From Granulicella sp. L60 (lineage in GTDB: Bacteria > Acidobacteriota > Terriglobia > Terriglobales > Acidobacteriaceae), in the NCBI RefSeq assembly GCF_009765825.1, contig NZ_LMUR01000010.1, positions 237,437 through 301,436 of the forward strand: a stretch of 64,000 nt of DNA, read 5' to 3'. How positions within the stretch are numbered: the stretch's first letter is position 1; every line of letters starts with the position of its first letter. Under the pieces are notes generated by a model. It saw only the letters and a program-made list of their open reading frames with translations. It ran no database searches and had not been told where the DNA came from. The position numbers and the translations under genes are program-made. Below, piece by piece: positions 8,747 through 17,011 of this stretch.

Positions 8747-9184
8747 ATGCTTAAGGGAATTGATCCACTTCTATCCCCCGAACTCCTCAAGGTGCTTAGT
8801 TCAATGGGACACCGTCACGAGATTGCCATTGTGGACGCAAACTATGCCTGCGATCCGGGCAAGGTGAATGTTATCCGGCTGGACGGGGTTCCTGCGACCG
8901 CAGCGTTGCGAGCAGTCCTTTCCGTATTGCCGCTTGAACGAAATGACCCTGAAGGTTGCTGGCGAATGATTGCCAAGTCCGATCCCGCCAACGAACAACT
9001 CATCTTTCTGGAGTTTCAACGGGCAATCGCCGAATTCGAACATGTCGATATGAAGTTGGTTCCGCTATCTACGGCTGACTTTAAAGATCGCGCGCGTGCT
9101 GCCTATGCTGTTCTCGTAACGGGGGAAACGCGCCCTTATGGCAATATTCTCCTACGCAAAGGTACAGTGAAGCTAACTAAGTAA
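8747..9184 (+). CDS. RbsD/FucU family protein (sugar mutarotase-like)
   Basis: 145 residues. The opening MLKGIDPLLSPELLKVLSSMG-H is characteristic of FucU/RbsD, which interconvert sugar anomers; the His after SMG is the family's catalytic His, followed by the Asp of IVDANYA. The C-terminal AVLVTGETRPYGNILLRKG completes the fold, including the conserved Tyr. AAGGAG at 8736-8741 fixes the ATG at 8747. Together with the IMPase-type enzyme before it, it suggests a sugar or cyclitol branch at the end of the cluster (inference). Confidence 0.88.
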   Translation: MLKGIDPLLSPELLKVLSSMGHRHEIAIVDANYACDPGKVNVIRLDGVPATAALRAVLSVLPLERNDPEGCWRMIAKSDPANEQLIFLEFQRAIAEFEHVDMKLVPLSTADFKDRARAAYAVLVTGETRPYGNILLRKGTVKLTK

Positions 9185-9282
9185 GCTGCTGGCGTTCCCT
9201 ACGGCAACGGTTAGCGTCTTCGTTGGCCATCGCATCACTTGAAGCTGCGCGTGCTCGATGTTGACGTTGTAGCCTACGGCTC

Positions 9283-9296
9283 ACGTTGCCGTAATG
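9283..9296 (-). repeat. Inverted short copy of the CATTACGGCAA repeat
   Basis: Read on the minus strand it is CATTACGGCAACGT, matching the start of the plus-strand copy at 9951 at 13 of 14 positions. The two copies are inverted relative to each other and would be the tips of a 0.68-kb segment (9283-9964). Too short to name an element family. Confidence 0.5.
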
Positions 9297-9473
9297 GGGC
9301 TGCAGATTCCAATAGATAGTGGATCAACTACAAGTATGGGCGCCGCGTGGCGGTTGGCTCTTTTAGATAGAAAGCGCCCTACAAATTTAGTCCTGCCTTC
9401 GTCACGGTTGCGCTGGGAATACTTCAGGTCAGAAAAATTCTCCGCTTTTTATTCGCCTAAAAACATCCAGAAT

Positions 9474-9491
9474 GTTCGGATATTGTTCGGA
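9474..9491 (+). repeat. 18-bp direct repeat, copy 1
   Basis: GTTCGGATATTGTTCGGA; identical to 9862-9879, and a degenerate inverted version lies at 9913-9927 (13 of 15 positions). The unit itself contains two GTTCGG halves spaced 11 bases apart. Its placement on both sides of the tRNA-Phe remnant suggests recombinase arm-type binding sites (inference). Confidence 0.75.
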
Positions 9492-9695
9492 CGATTCCTG
9501 CCCCCTTTAAGGGTTGTTGCATCCCTTTCTAAATCACAGAGATACATCGCCTAAATGAGCGACGCCAGCCTTCTGAGGGCCAAGCATTCTAGTCTGACTG
9601 TATGTACTTGATAATAAGTAGCTTAATGTGGGAGCGCATGGTTGCGCACAAACATAATGGAAACTTTGAATATCCTGTAAGTTATTGATTATAAA

Positions 9696-9745
9696 TGGTG
9701 GCCAGAGACGGGATCGAACCGCCGACGCCGGCCTTTTCAGGGCCG
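9696..9745 (-). tRNA. 3' remnant of tRNA-Phe (GAA), probable attachment site
   Basis: Read on the minus strand: a perfect 5-bp anticodon stem (GGCCG/CGGCC) closes a 7-base loop CTGAAAA with anticodon GAA, followed by a variable region, a T arm (GGCGG-TTCGATC-CCGTC, one G-U pair), the 3' acceptor strand and CCA (9696-9698). The 5' acceptor strand and D arm that should follow on the high-coordinate side are absent; the sequence there is unrelated. This is what remains when an integrating element duplicates the 3' end of a tRNA gene. It is not expected to be a functional tRNA. Confidence 0.8.
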
Positions 9746-9861
9746 CTTGGCAAAGTATCTAAGCCCCTTAGAATCAGTGCAAGTTGCTGAGCCGGGGTAG
9801 CTTAGGGCGAAGCGGGTTTAGGATCATTTAGGACGAATTGGGATCATTTCTACCTTACGGC

Positions 9862-9879
9862 GTTCGGATATTGTTCGGA
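9862..9879 (+). repeat. 18-bp direct repeat, copy 2
   Basis: GTTCGGATATTGTTCGGA, identical to the copy at 9474-9491, 388 bases away and on the other side of the tRNA-Phe remnant. Confidence 0.75.
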
Positions 9880-9950
9880 GGATGCTTTCTGGTATAGCGT
9901 CGATGTCGCTGTGAACAATATCTGAATTTGAACCGCTGACCTCTTCTATG

Positions 9951-9987
9951 CATTACGGCAACATAACGCAACTCTGTGAAACTGCGT
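9951..9987 (+). repeat. CATTACGGCAA repeat, copy A
   Basis: A 37-base stretch starting CATTACGGCAACATAACGC, matching 33903-33939 at 29 of 37 positions in the same orientation. Just before it the sequence (minus strand) looks like a stray T-arm half, AGCGGTTCAAAT. The other copy interrupts a PAS gene, which marks this sequence as a mobile-element or recombination end. Confidence 0.65.
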
Positions 9988-10080
9988 GGTAATTTTATTT
10001 GGGGCGGACATCTCGGGTCGTTGCTTAGATAGATTCGGCTTGCGCAATTTAATCACGCTCAAGTACAACGATGTCATGAT

Positions 10081-11136
10081 GTGCGCATGCGCTCGCAGAG
10101 TTTTTTACTTTTGCTCGGTCTTGTGAGTATCAGCGCGTCCGCTCAGGAAGCGTCCACGATGTATTCGTTGAGCACTTCAGATTCGTACACCTCGGGGACG
10201 AAACAGGCCCAGACCTATACCGGCAGCGCGTTGATATCCCACGTCAACTCGGATAACTTCTGTGATCCGCGCACTCTTCAGTTCGGCGTCGATGCAACGG
10301 CCGCTGACTCTATCTCGAAGTCGGATCCGGTCGGAGGCGTCCCAACGACGGTTCCGGTGATCGCGGACAATGCCGCAGCCGACGTGATGTGGGGCTTTGG
10401 AGGTGGCGCGCCGGCTGGCCCGGCGGTCATCGGACCACCCGTCAAAAGGACAGATAACTTTCTTTCCGCATCGGCCAATTACTACATCAACAATAGTCTC
10501 GGAGTCGGGCTCGAGCAGATGTATGTGGGAACCTATCAGCGGTACATCACGCACTGCAACAGTCAGCGAGCCAACACCTTCTTCGCCTCCGCGAGCGTCG
10601 GATTGGGCTACGCCGATCAGCGCTTGTACGATACGGTGAATCATACCCGCTCGGCGGTGTTCCCTATTGCTGCACAGGCCACTTGGTTCAAAAAACCGAG
10701 GGACGGCAACAATCCAAATCCAAAGAGCGGCACTGTCCAGCCTCCGCCGGTCATCGTATCCGCTCAGGTGGGTTATACGCCATTTCTAAATGAGCTCCAC
10801 GATTATCAAATACACGAAGAGGCGAATGTCGTCTTTCCGACCGAGTTCTCACATTTGACGGTAGTGCTGCAACAGTCGGATACCTACTTGAACAACGCGC
10901 CCGCGACCTTCAGGAGGAACTACCAGACATACGGCATCCAGCTTTCGTTTACCTTTGGGACAACACCGGCCCAGGCTGCTCCGCCTGCTCCGGGCGCCTG
11001 CTACACCGCAGACAAGTCCAGCCACATGTTCTGCTACGCCGCCCAGACGCAATCGGCGTGCGTGGCTCCGGCCATCTTTAGACAGGGTGGCAGCTGCAGT
11101 CAGTCTGGAGTTCCGCTGTTTCAACCGGGCCCCTGA
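10081..11136 (+). CDS. Secreted outer-membrane-type protein, DUF481-like
   Basis: 351 residues from a GTG (an ATG two codons later is equally possible). A clear signal peptide (SFLLLLGLVSISASA, cut before QEA) is followed by alternating polar/aromatic beta-strand segments such as SLSTSDSYTSGTKQAQ, FLSASANYYINNSLGVGLEQ and TFFASASVGLGYADQRLYD, as expected for an outer-membrane barrel. The C-terminal 60 residues are Pro/Ala/Cys-rich with four Cys (CYTADKSSHMFCYAAQTQ, CVAP, CSQSG), an unusual soluble tail. No family name can be assigned with confidence. It lies between the island junction and the defence genes and may be cargo or core genome. Confidence 0.65.
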   Translation: MRMRSQSFLLLLGLVSISASAQEASTMYSLSTSDSYTSGTKQAQTYTGSALISHVNSDNFCDPRTLQFGVDATAADSISKSDPVGGVPTTVPVIADNAAADVMWGFGGGAPAGPAVIGPPVKRTDNFLSASANYYINNSLGVGLEQMYVGTYQRYITHCNSQRANTFFASASVGLGYADQRLYDTVNHTRSAVFPIAAQATWFKKPRDGNNPNPKSGTVQPPPVIVSAQVGYTPFLNELHDYQIHEEANVVFPTEFSHLTVVLQQSDTYLNNAPATFRRNYQTYGIQLSFTFGTTPAQAAPPAPGACYTADKSSHMFCYAAQTQSACVAPAIFRQGGSCSQSGVPLFQPGP

Positions 11137-11257
11137 TGGGACCATATCCACTGGATCTTACGCTCAACAATAACTTCGACTAACTCCCACGGCCGGATTG
11201 TCCTGGCGATTACTTGTTGATTGGGACTCGAGGTAGGAAAACAGAAGAGGAAATACG

Positions 11258-12274
11258 GTGAATTACTGGCGCATGCGCATGCGGAAGGGAAACGGTGGCG
11301 AGGATATGTTTCGCCAATGTGTGTCGAAGGAGATTGCTGCGATCCACTATACCCCTGTTGAAAGTGTCGATCTTGCGCAATTCTCGGAAGACGACGTGCC
11401 CGAAGCTTGGGCTGAACTCGAATCCGCTCAAAGTGGAAGTCTGCGTAAGTTTGCCTGGCGAATTCGCGGTGGCGACATGATCTATGTTGCGGAATCCTAT
11501 CCGTCACGCATCGTCGCTGTTGGCCGCGTCCGAGGAAGTGACCGCATCAGTGCCTATCGATACTGGGCTGACACGCCCATCATGGATGAGGATGGACATC
11601 CATGGAGACACACAGTCTCAGTCGAGTGGGAACAGCTTTTTAACCCAATCGCCTATCCAAAGCCGTGGGCGACCCAAGCAACGGTGCTGGACTTGCCGCA
11701 CTCGGAAGTAATGAAAATCAAATCCCTCCTGCGTCACGAAAGGAAGGCGCTGCAATCTACATCCAATGTGAGCACGAACGAAAACGACGGGGCACCAAGG
11801 ACGGAGGTGGATGAGGAGATTCAACGTCGACTTATCGAGAGCACTGGCTATTCGCGTTATTCGAAGGAGGCTATTAGGGTCATCGATCGAAAACATGCCA
11901 AGTTATGCAATCAATTTACAGAATGGCTTGAAATGACGCAGCGGATTGTCTGTCAGGTGGAACGACGGCACATCGATGTGACCTTTCGCTTGAAACAGAA
12001 GACTATATTGGTGGAGTTCAAGATCGCATATCGGTTAGATCCGAAGCCGGCCATCCGCGAGGCTCTGGGACAGATACTTGAGTACAACTTTTATCCCGAC
12101 CGCAAGCTCTTCGATCATTGGATACTCGTACTGGATTGTGCGCCTACACACAACGATCGTGTCTTTCTTGAGCGCCTTCGGGACTTGAATCTCCCATTGT
12201 CGTACGGTTGGCTCGAAGAGGGCAGCTTTCGATTTTCTGGTGATTGCCCCCTCTTCCGTCCTGAATATGAATAG
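11258..12274 (+). CDS. EVE/PUA-like plus PD-(D/E)XK nuclease, putative modification-dependent
   Basis: 338 residues from a GTG with AGAGG 7 bases upstream. The N-terminal about 150 residues (MNYWRMRM at the start, GGDMIYVAESYPSRIVAVGRV at about 71-91, then HPWRHTVSVEWE) have the layout of EVE-like domains found at the front of McrBC-type and other restriction nucleases, which recognise modified bases. The C-terminus is a PD-(D/E)XK core: Asp240 (RRHIDVTF), Glu253-x-Lys255 (ILVEFK) and a Q-x3-Y motif (GQILEY, about 272-276). It converges on the receiver/ATPase/methyltransferase operon with 18 bases between stops. It is probably the nuclease of the locus; the domain names rest on pattern recognition only. 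Confidence 0.7.
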   Translation: MNYWRMRMRKGNGGEDMFRQCVSKEIAAIHYTPVESVDLAQFSEDDVPEAWAELESAQSGSLRKFAWRIRGGDMIYVAESYPSRIVAVGRVRGSDRISAYRYWADTPIMDEDGHPWRHTVSVEWEQLFNPIAYPKPWATQATVLDLPHSEVMKIKSLLRHERKALQSTSNVSTNENDGAPRTEVDEEIQRRLIESTGYSRYSKEAIRVIDRKHAKLCNQFTEWLEMTQRIVCQVERRHIDVTFRLKQKTILVEFKIAYRLDPKPAIREALGQILEYNFYPDRKLFDHWILVLDCAPTHNDRVFLERLRDLNLPLSYGWLEEGSFRFSGDCPLFRPEYE

Positions 12275-12292
12275 TAGTGGCCTCCCGTCAGT

Positions 12293-14029
12293 TCAAGATG
12301 CGGGTTTGGCAAGGCGGCTCCATTCAGATTCCACGAGTCCTATTCGTGAGACAGCAACTGAGACTTGATGAGCGACTCGTTGAGCATGGGATGGCTTGAG
12401 TTCCGAAATCCACTTGTATTCTGTGCCGTCGATGCTTGTGAAACTCCACGTCGCTCCACGTTCCTGAGCAGTTACTCGTTCTTGGGCGATGGGGGCGAAC
12501 TCAACCATCTTAATAAGAAAAGGGTTGAATTTGGCCAGTAAAAGCCGGACTTCTGCACCGTCGCGAACGATTATTACAGATTCACCGGTTTCGCTCGATG
12601 GGGTCAAAGGCAACAGAGGAAAAAACCGCTTTGCTTTCAATCTGACACCATCGCAAACTGGTTGAAGGCAAACCCAGTAATCAGTCACTTCGACGGTTTC
12701 CTGCATCCGAGTTGCCGAGATGATTGTTCCCAATGTGAGATAAGGCTTGGCCTTCTCATACATATGCCTCACCGACATCAATAACGCGAGATTTGAATCC
12801 CCTACTTTCTCGAAATCTGAGCTTGCAAGGTGGTTTGTCAGGATTTTCGCTGTCTTTTTCTTTTCTCCGATGTGAAGTGCGGTGAGAAATTGTCCATGAT
12901 TCTTTTGTATGATCAGCAATTCATCCTTGCCAATGCCAAGATCTAAGAGTTGATCGAAGCCGTTCCTATATTGCTCCTTCGACAGATCGCTGTCAGCAGG
13001 AGGATGAGAGGCGTTCCTAGCAATCCTATCCTCGAGCCAAACTTTGAGTGGTGGGGTGTCGAGGAAGTCGCCGATCCGAGCGTCTTCCAAGATGCTTCCG
13101 ATCTCTGAAGCGATGAGAGGAACGATTTGTTCGCTTGCTCGCTCGGGACAAACAAGTATGCTTTGCGTGACAAAAGCTGGATCCAAATCGGGGGGGAACC
13201 GGCTTAGTAGTTGGTAAGCATTGCGTCGTATCGCAGTGATGCTGGCCATCGCCGCATTAGATAAGAGTCCCCTCGATATCTCGGAAAATTCTCGAATGAC
13301 TGCTGTGGGTATTTCATTTGGTTTAAGAGAACGCTGAGTTCCTTCTGGCGTTCTATTAAGGCTAGGCTTTCCATAAACTGCGATCCTGGTGCCGGTGCCA
13401 GACAGATGAATGTTGAAATTATCAGGAGTGACTTGAGGATTCAATGAGCCAAGTTCTTTGCTGATATCTGTAGCGACTTGGGCCAAATCTAGTTCGCCTG
13501 TGTAAACCACGATCAACCGAGCTCTTCCATTGTGAGAGTCGCTGGAAGATGTGACCAGCTCGCGAATCAGCTCCTTCGTTTTGGCCCCTGTCGTATCTCC
13601 AAAAAGAACCCAATCGAATATGAATACGTCCGCCACTGGAGCGAAGGCTCGTACGACATCGTTCAATTTAGGAATTTCATCTTTGTCGGGACGAATCACA
13701 GAACAGACAATCCCGAATTCCCCAAACTTGTCGATTATTTGTTTTCCATCCAGCCTGTGGGCACTTGCCGTCGAAGACTCAGTTAATGATTGTGAAGACG
13801 GTTCTTCGCTGGGAGCCGCGGAGGGTTTCGGTTGGGCATCCACCCGTTCTAACTTGGTCTCATCTTTATCGGCCGCCTGGCGGCCAGGATCTTTAAGAGC
13901 CTTTGCCTCAGTGGGCTCAGCTGAACGCTCGAGTGCGTCTAAGAAAGCTTGATCGTCGACCACTATGACGGTTGAAAGGAAATCCTGAACAATTTTATTT
14001 GAGTGTTGCGCGAACACCGTCCCCGACAT
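12293..14029 (-). CDS. Receiver-like protein with large C-terminal domain, defence operon
   Basis: 578 residues. The N-terminal about 230 residues have every key position of a response-regulator receiver: the acidic pair Asp25-Asp26 (VIVVDDQ), the acceptor-like Asp139 at the end of a strand (VFIFDW), Thr176 (LIVVYTGE) and Lys220-Pro221 (AVYGKP). The first loop is enlarged by about 70 Ser/Pro/Glu/Lys-rich residues (31-100) that look disordered. The remaining 350 residues match no family I recognise; they contain helical segments and a beta-rich end (ATWSFTSIDGTEYKW). There is no evident DNA-binding helix-turn-helix. It follows the ATPase gene by 9 bases, its ribosome site overlapping that stop codon, so the two are cotranscribed. 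It is the natural phosphoacceptor of the adjacent kinase-like protein (inference). Confidence 0.75.
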   Translation of the reverse strand: MSGTVFAQHSNKIVQDFLSTVIVVDDQAFLDALERSAEPTEAKALKDPGRQAADKDETKLERVDAQPKPSAAPSEEPSSQSLTESSTASAHRLDGKQIIDKFGEFGIVCSVIRPDKDEIPKLNDVVRAFAPVADVFIFDWVLFGDTTGAKTKELIRELVTSSSDSHNGRARLIVVYTGELDLAQVATDISKELGSLNPQVTPDNFNIHLSGTGTRIAVYGKPSLNRTPEGTQRSLKPNEIPTAVIREFSEISRGLLSNAAMASITAIRRNAYQLLSRFPPDLDPAFVTQSILVCPERASEQIVPLIASEIGSILEDARIGDFLDTPPLKVWLEDRIARNASHPPADSDLSKEQYRNGFDQLLDLGIGKDELLIIQKNHGQFLTALHIGEKKKTAKILTNHLASSDFEKVGDSNLALLMSVRHMYEKAKPYLTLGTIISATRMQETVEVTDYWVCLQPVCDGVRLKAKRFFPLLPLTPSSETGESVIIVRDGAEVRLLLAKFNPFLIKMVEFAPIAQERVTAQERGATWSFTSIDGTEYKWISELKPSHAQRVAHQVSVAVSRIGLVESEWSRLAKPAS

Positions 14030-14038
14030 CGATCTCTC

Positions 14039-17011
14039 CTAATTACTCTGCTTTACGGGTTCAATGCGAAATGTAGTGCCACTACCTGTCTGGCTCTGGT
14101 CGAGCGACAACTGATAGTTGACCTTCCTAAGGATCTCTCTTGAGATGAATAGTCCCAGCCCCCTGCCACCAGGCTTGCGTGTAAATCCACTTTCGAAAAT
14201 GGCCATAGCGTCGCGTGCGGTAACGCCTGGTCCATTGTTGGAAACGAAGATCGCGTCATCGCGAAAGTCTAATCGTATCTCACGCTCGCCGGATTTATTC
14301 GATACCCAGAAGATGGCATTATCGACCAAGTTTACGAAAACTGGATAGAACGAGGATGGGAATCCGTGCAAGTTTGTTTGGAGAAACGCCGGTGTGGCGA
14401 CCAATTCCACTTTGTGCCTTTCGAGGCGTCGTCCAAACAGATCTTGCAGAAATTTAGTTATATCGGACCCGCTGAAGTCGATCTCTTTTCGATAGAGTCG
14501 ACGTTGCAAAGGCGTAAACAATCCGAGAAACCCATCTATATGGTCAAAGTTAGTCCGGAGGTCGTTGTAGACGCCCGTGAGACCGTCATTGGCGTCCGAC
14601 CAAGATTTCAGCCGGCGCAACCCTGACCGAATCGAACGAATGCTGGTCTCGAATTCGTGGTTGATAACGTTTAATGCCATGCCGATTTGGGTCAGCTCAA
14701 GATCAGCTTCTGCCTGCTCTCGCAAACCTAGCAAATCCTCTTGCATGGCTTCATTCATGAGGTTCATGCCGACGAAACGACCATCTTCATCGCGATCCCA
14801 GTGCATGGTGCGCAGATCGTCCTTTATGACACTTAACGAAGCGATTCCACGTTCCGAGACCAACGCTAGTTCCGATTCAATAGCTCGACGGGTATCCGTC
14901 AAATCGTCATCTTCCACCTTTGAGAGATCGGAACTTGCCAAGTTACTTCGGGTACTTTGAATAGCGTTTTCAACTTCGCGCGTGATATCCCGGGAAGCTT
15001 TTATGACTTCTCGACTCAAAGTTTTGAGAGCCTCTGTTGTCTCTCGGCGCTCGACAGATGCAAGCCGCTCTGTCTCAGCAATGCGTTCACCAATTGATCG
15101 CTCGAGTCGAACTCTCACGGTGAGGTCAAGTTTGGCTTGACCGGCCATATCACTGACTGTCTCGGAAATTTGATTTTCAGTCTGGGCAAACACTTCCGAT
15201 TCAAGGCGTCTCGTCTCTTGCACAGACGCATCCCAATCACGTCGTAGTTGTCTGCTAAGACCAACACCGTTCGGCTTCGAGACTCGAAAATCTCGACGGA
15301 GGCTCTGGAGATGTGTCTCCGCTCGTGACTCTGCTTCTAAGATCATCCTGCTTGCCTGATCTCGATCATCGTGGGCTAGACTCGCTGAGATATCAGTCCT
15401 TAAGCGTTGTAAAAGTTCGGAAGACGACTGCTCAGGTTTGCGGTCGCCGACCTCCTTGAAGAAGAGCTTCAGCCTTTCCGCCAGAGCTTTACGTTTGCCG
15501 GTAAGTTGTTTTTCTGCACGTCGGCGAGCACGTTCTAAACGATCAAGTTCTGATTTACGCTCTGCATAACGTTCTGCACCTGGACTTCCTTCCCGGAAAA
15601 AGTCCGCAGCGATCTGGACAAAAAAGTTCATGAGGATCGCTCTGAATTGGCGATACGCCTTATTCTCACGAAACCCTTCACGTCCGGCCTTTTCGTTTAG
15701 CTGGGGGTTCGTGCCTGAAGCTATCTCTATGACGCCGAAGATTCGCCGATAGGAAAAATAATAATAGCCCGCACTCTTTGTACGATTTTTCTCAATATTG
15801 AGAAAGTCGTAGTCCGTGTCGCCGTACGGCAAAATGCGGACATTATCTTTGTAGATATAGAGTCCGCCAATCTGATTCAACTTATTACTAATGACTGCCC
15901 ACTCGTCTGGCGGCAGGGTACTTTCGCGCGATGCTCCCTGCACGTATGCGACGCTAATCGCGAAAGCCCCACAGTCGGTGGTTTTACCCTGAGCTTCATC
16001 CCATGCAACTACGTGCTCTTTGTACTCTTCTCCATACACGCTCACGGTTCCTTTGAACTGACCAAATTCGTCGAAAGTTCCGAAAATATGATGGTCCGCG
16101 TTTAAGAATTCGTCTGGCGTGAAGAAGCTTTGTTCATCGATAAGTTCTTCAGAGCTGTCATTGGTTTTGTGATCCCTGAAGGCAGGGTGAATCTGCGGTG
16201 GAGGATGACCGGGCGTCATCGTATTCGTAAAACCCAGAAGCATTTTTTTCAATGGAGAAGCAGTGTCATTTTCCCGCGCTCCGTCGATTGCAGCCGTCAA
16301 AGAGAGATCCGCGGGCATTACAAAGAATTGCGTCCCGCGTCCCGAGCCGCTCAGTCTTGGCTCGCCTAACTCTTGGTCGAGAGCCTGAGGGTCTACTACG
16401 AAAGCTTTTAATTCCTGATGGATCTTCGACCAAGTAGAGGGCGATATCTGATCTTGCAATGAATCTAAATTCGTTCTGACGTCCGCGATCATGTCGTTTA
16501 TGTCGCTTACGGCAGGTAATCGACCAGGAGGAAATGTGCGTATTGGGATCTGAATTTCATCTAGATTAATTCCGGGGCACTGGAATAATGTCCACTGAAC
16601 AAATGCCGCAGTAATTTCAGTTGGATTGTCACCGGCCGCCGGCCGAGTGAGAACCAACGCTTGAGGACCGATAGCAGCGATGGCCAAACGCCCGATGCCT
16701 TTCTCGCCCAATATAGGCCGAGAAGGCTTCGCTGGATCGACACGGGGCATGCGCATCCCGTTCGAGACCGCGGCAACTTTACTTTCTGTCCCGAGAGTGA
16801 GCCACCTCTCTTCGAATTCATCACGCGACATTCCAACTCCATCGTCGCGGAGGATGAAGAGCCCATCTGAACGATAGAAATCAACCTCTACACGATCTGC
16901 ATAGGCGTCATGGGCATTCTTGAACAACTCGTTGATTGCCGTAGGAATGCCAGCGATCTGCTGACGACCGAGCATATCGAGAGCGCGTGCTCTCGTTTTG
17001 AAGGTAGCCAT
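14039..17011 (-). CDS. Dual GHKL ATPase: MORC/Hsp90-like head, coiled coil, histidine-kinase-like tail
   Basis: 990 residues. The N-terminal GHKL ATPase has the N-box INELFKNAHDAYA (Glu28, Asn32, Asp35), the G1 box RDDGVGM (55-61) and the G2 loop GEKGIGRLA (102-110), the arrangement of MORC/MutL/Hsp90-type ATPases. Residues about 470-740 are rich in Glu/Arg/Lys heptads and should form long coiled coils. The C-terminus is kinase-like: an H-box NHEFETS with His785, an N-box NLVDNAIF (Asn898), a G1 box NNGPG (925-929, Asn in place of the usual first Asp) and a G2 box GGRGLGLF (948-955). No signal peptide or membrane segment is seen. The start codon shares one base with the stop of the methyltransferase. 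Two GHKL modules in one chain beside a receiver partner are unusual. Confidence 0.85.
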   Translation of the reverse strand: MATFKTRARALDMLGRQQIAGIPTAINELFKNAHDAYADRVEVDFYRSDGLFILRDDGVGMSRDEFEERWLTLGTESKVAAVSNGMRMPRVDPAKPSRPILGEKGIGRLAIAAIGPQALVLTRPAAGDNPTEITAAFVQWTLFQCPGINLDEIQIPIRTFPPGRLPAVSDINDMIADVRTNLDSLQDQISPSTWSKIHQELKAFVVDPQALDQELGEPRLSGSGRGTQFFVMPADLSLTAAIDGARENDTASPLKKMLLGFTNTMTPGHPPPQIHPAFRDHKTNDSSEELIDEQSFFTPDEFLNADHHIFGTFDEFGQFKGTVSVYGEEYKEHVVAWDEAQGKTTDCGAFAISVAYVQGASRESTLPPDEWAVISNKLNQIGGLYIYKDNVRILPYGDTDYDFLNIEKNRTKSAGYYYFSYRRIFGVIEIASGTNPQLNEKAGREGFRENKAYRQFRAILMNFFVQIAADFFREGSPGAERYAERKSELDRLERARRRAEKQLTGKRKALAERLKLFFKEVGDRKPEQSSSELLQRLRTDISASLAHDDRDQASRMILEAESRAETHLQSLRRDFRVSKPNGVGLSRQLRRDWDASVQETRRLESEVFAQTENQISETVSDMAGQAKLDLTVRVRLERSIGERIAETERLASVERRETTEALKTLSREVIKASRDITREVENAIQSTRSNLASSDLSKVEDDDLTDTRRAIESELALVSERGIASLSVIKDDLRTMHWDRDEDGRFVGMNLMNEAMQEDLLGLREQAEADLELTQIGMALNVINHEFETSIRSIRSGLRRLKSWSDANDGLTGVYNDLRTNFDHIDGFLGLFTPLQRRLYRKEIDFSGSDITKFLQDLFGRRLERHKVELVATPAFLQTNLHGFPSSFYPVFVNLVDNAIFWVSNKSGEREIRLDFRDDAIFVSNNGPGVTARDAMAIFESGFTRKPGGRGLGLFISREILRKVNYQLSLDQSQTGSGTTFRIEPVKQSN

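Larger units (their letters stand above)
9185..10080. other. Gene-poor recombination zone
   Basis: About 900 bases without a convincing gene. It is AT-richer than its neighbours and holds a tRNA-Phe 3' remnant, an 18-bp direct repeat, a short tandem GGATCATTT pair (9821-9829 and 9841-9849) and inverted CATTACGGCAA repeats, each listed separately. The composition and the repeat density mark an island junction. No integrase gene is present inside it. Confidence 0.7.

Noticed and set aside
9441..9460. Third TTCGCC-like site (15 of 20 matches to the SOS-type operator)
   Set aside because: Only the second half is intact and no gene starts downstream; treated as chance.
9294..9554. 86-codon open frame in the junction zone
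   Set aside because: No ribosome site, unusual composition, and it spans the 18-bp repeat; not a believable gene.
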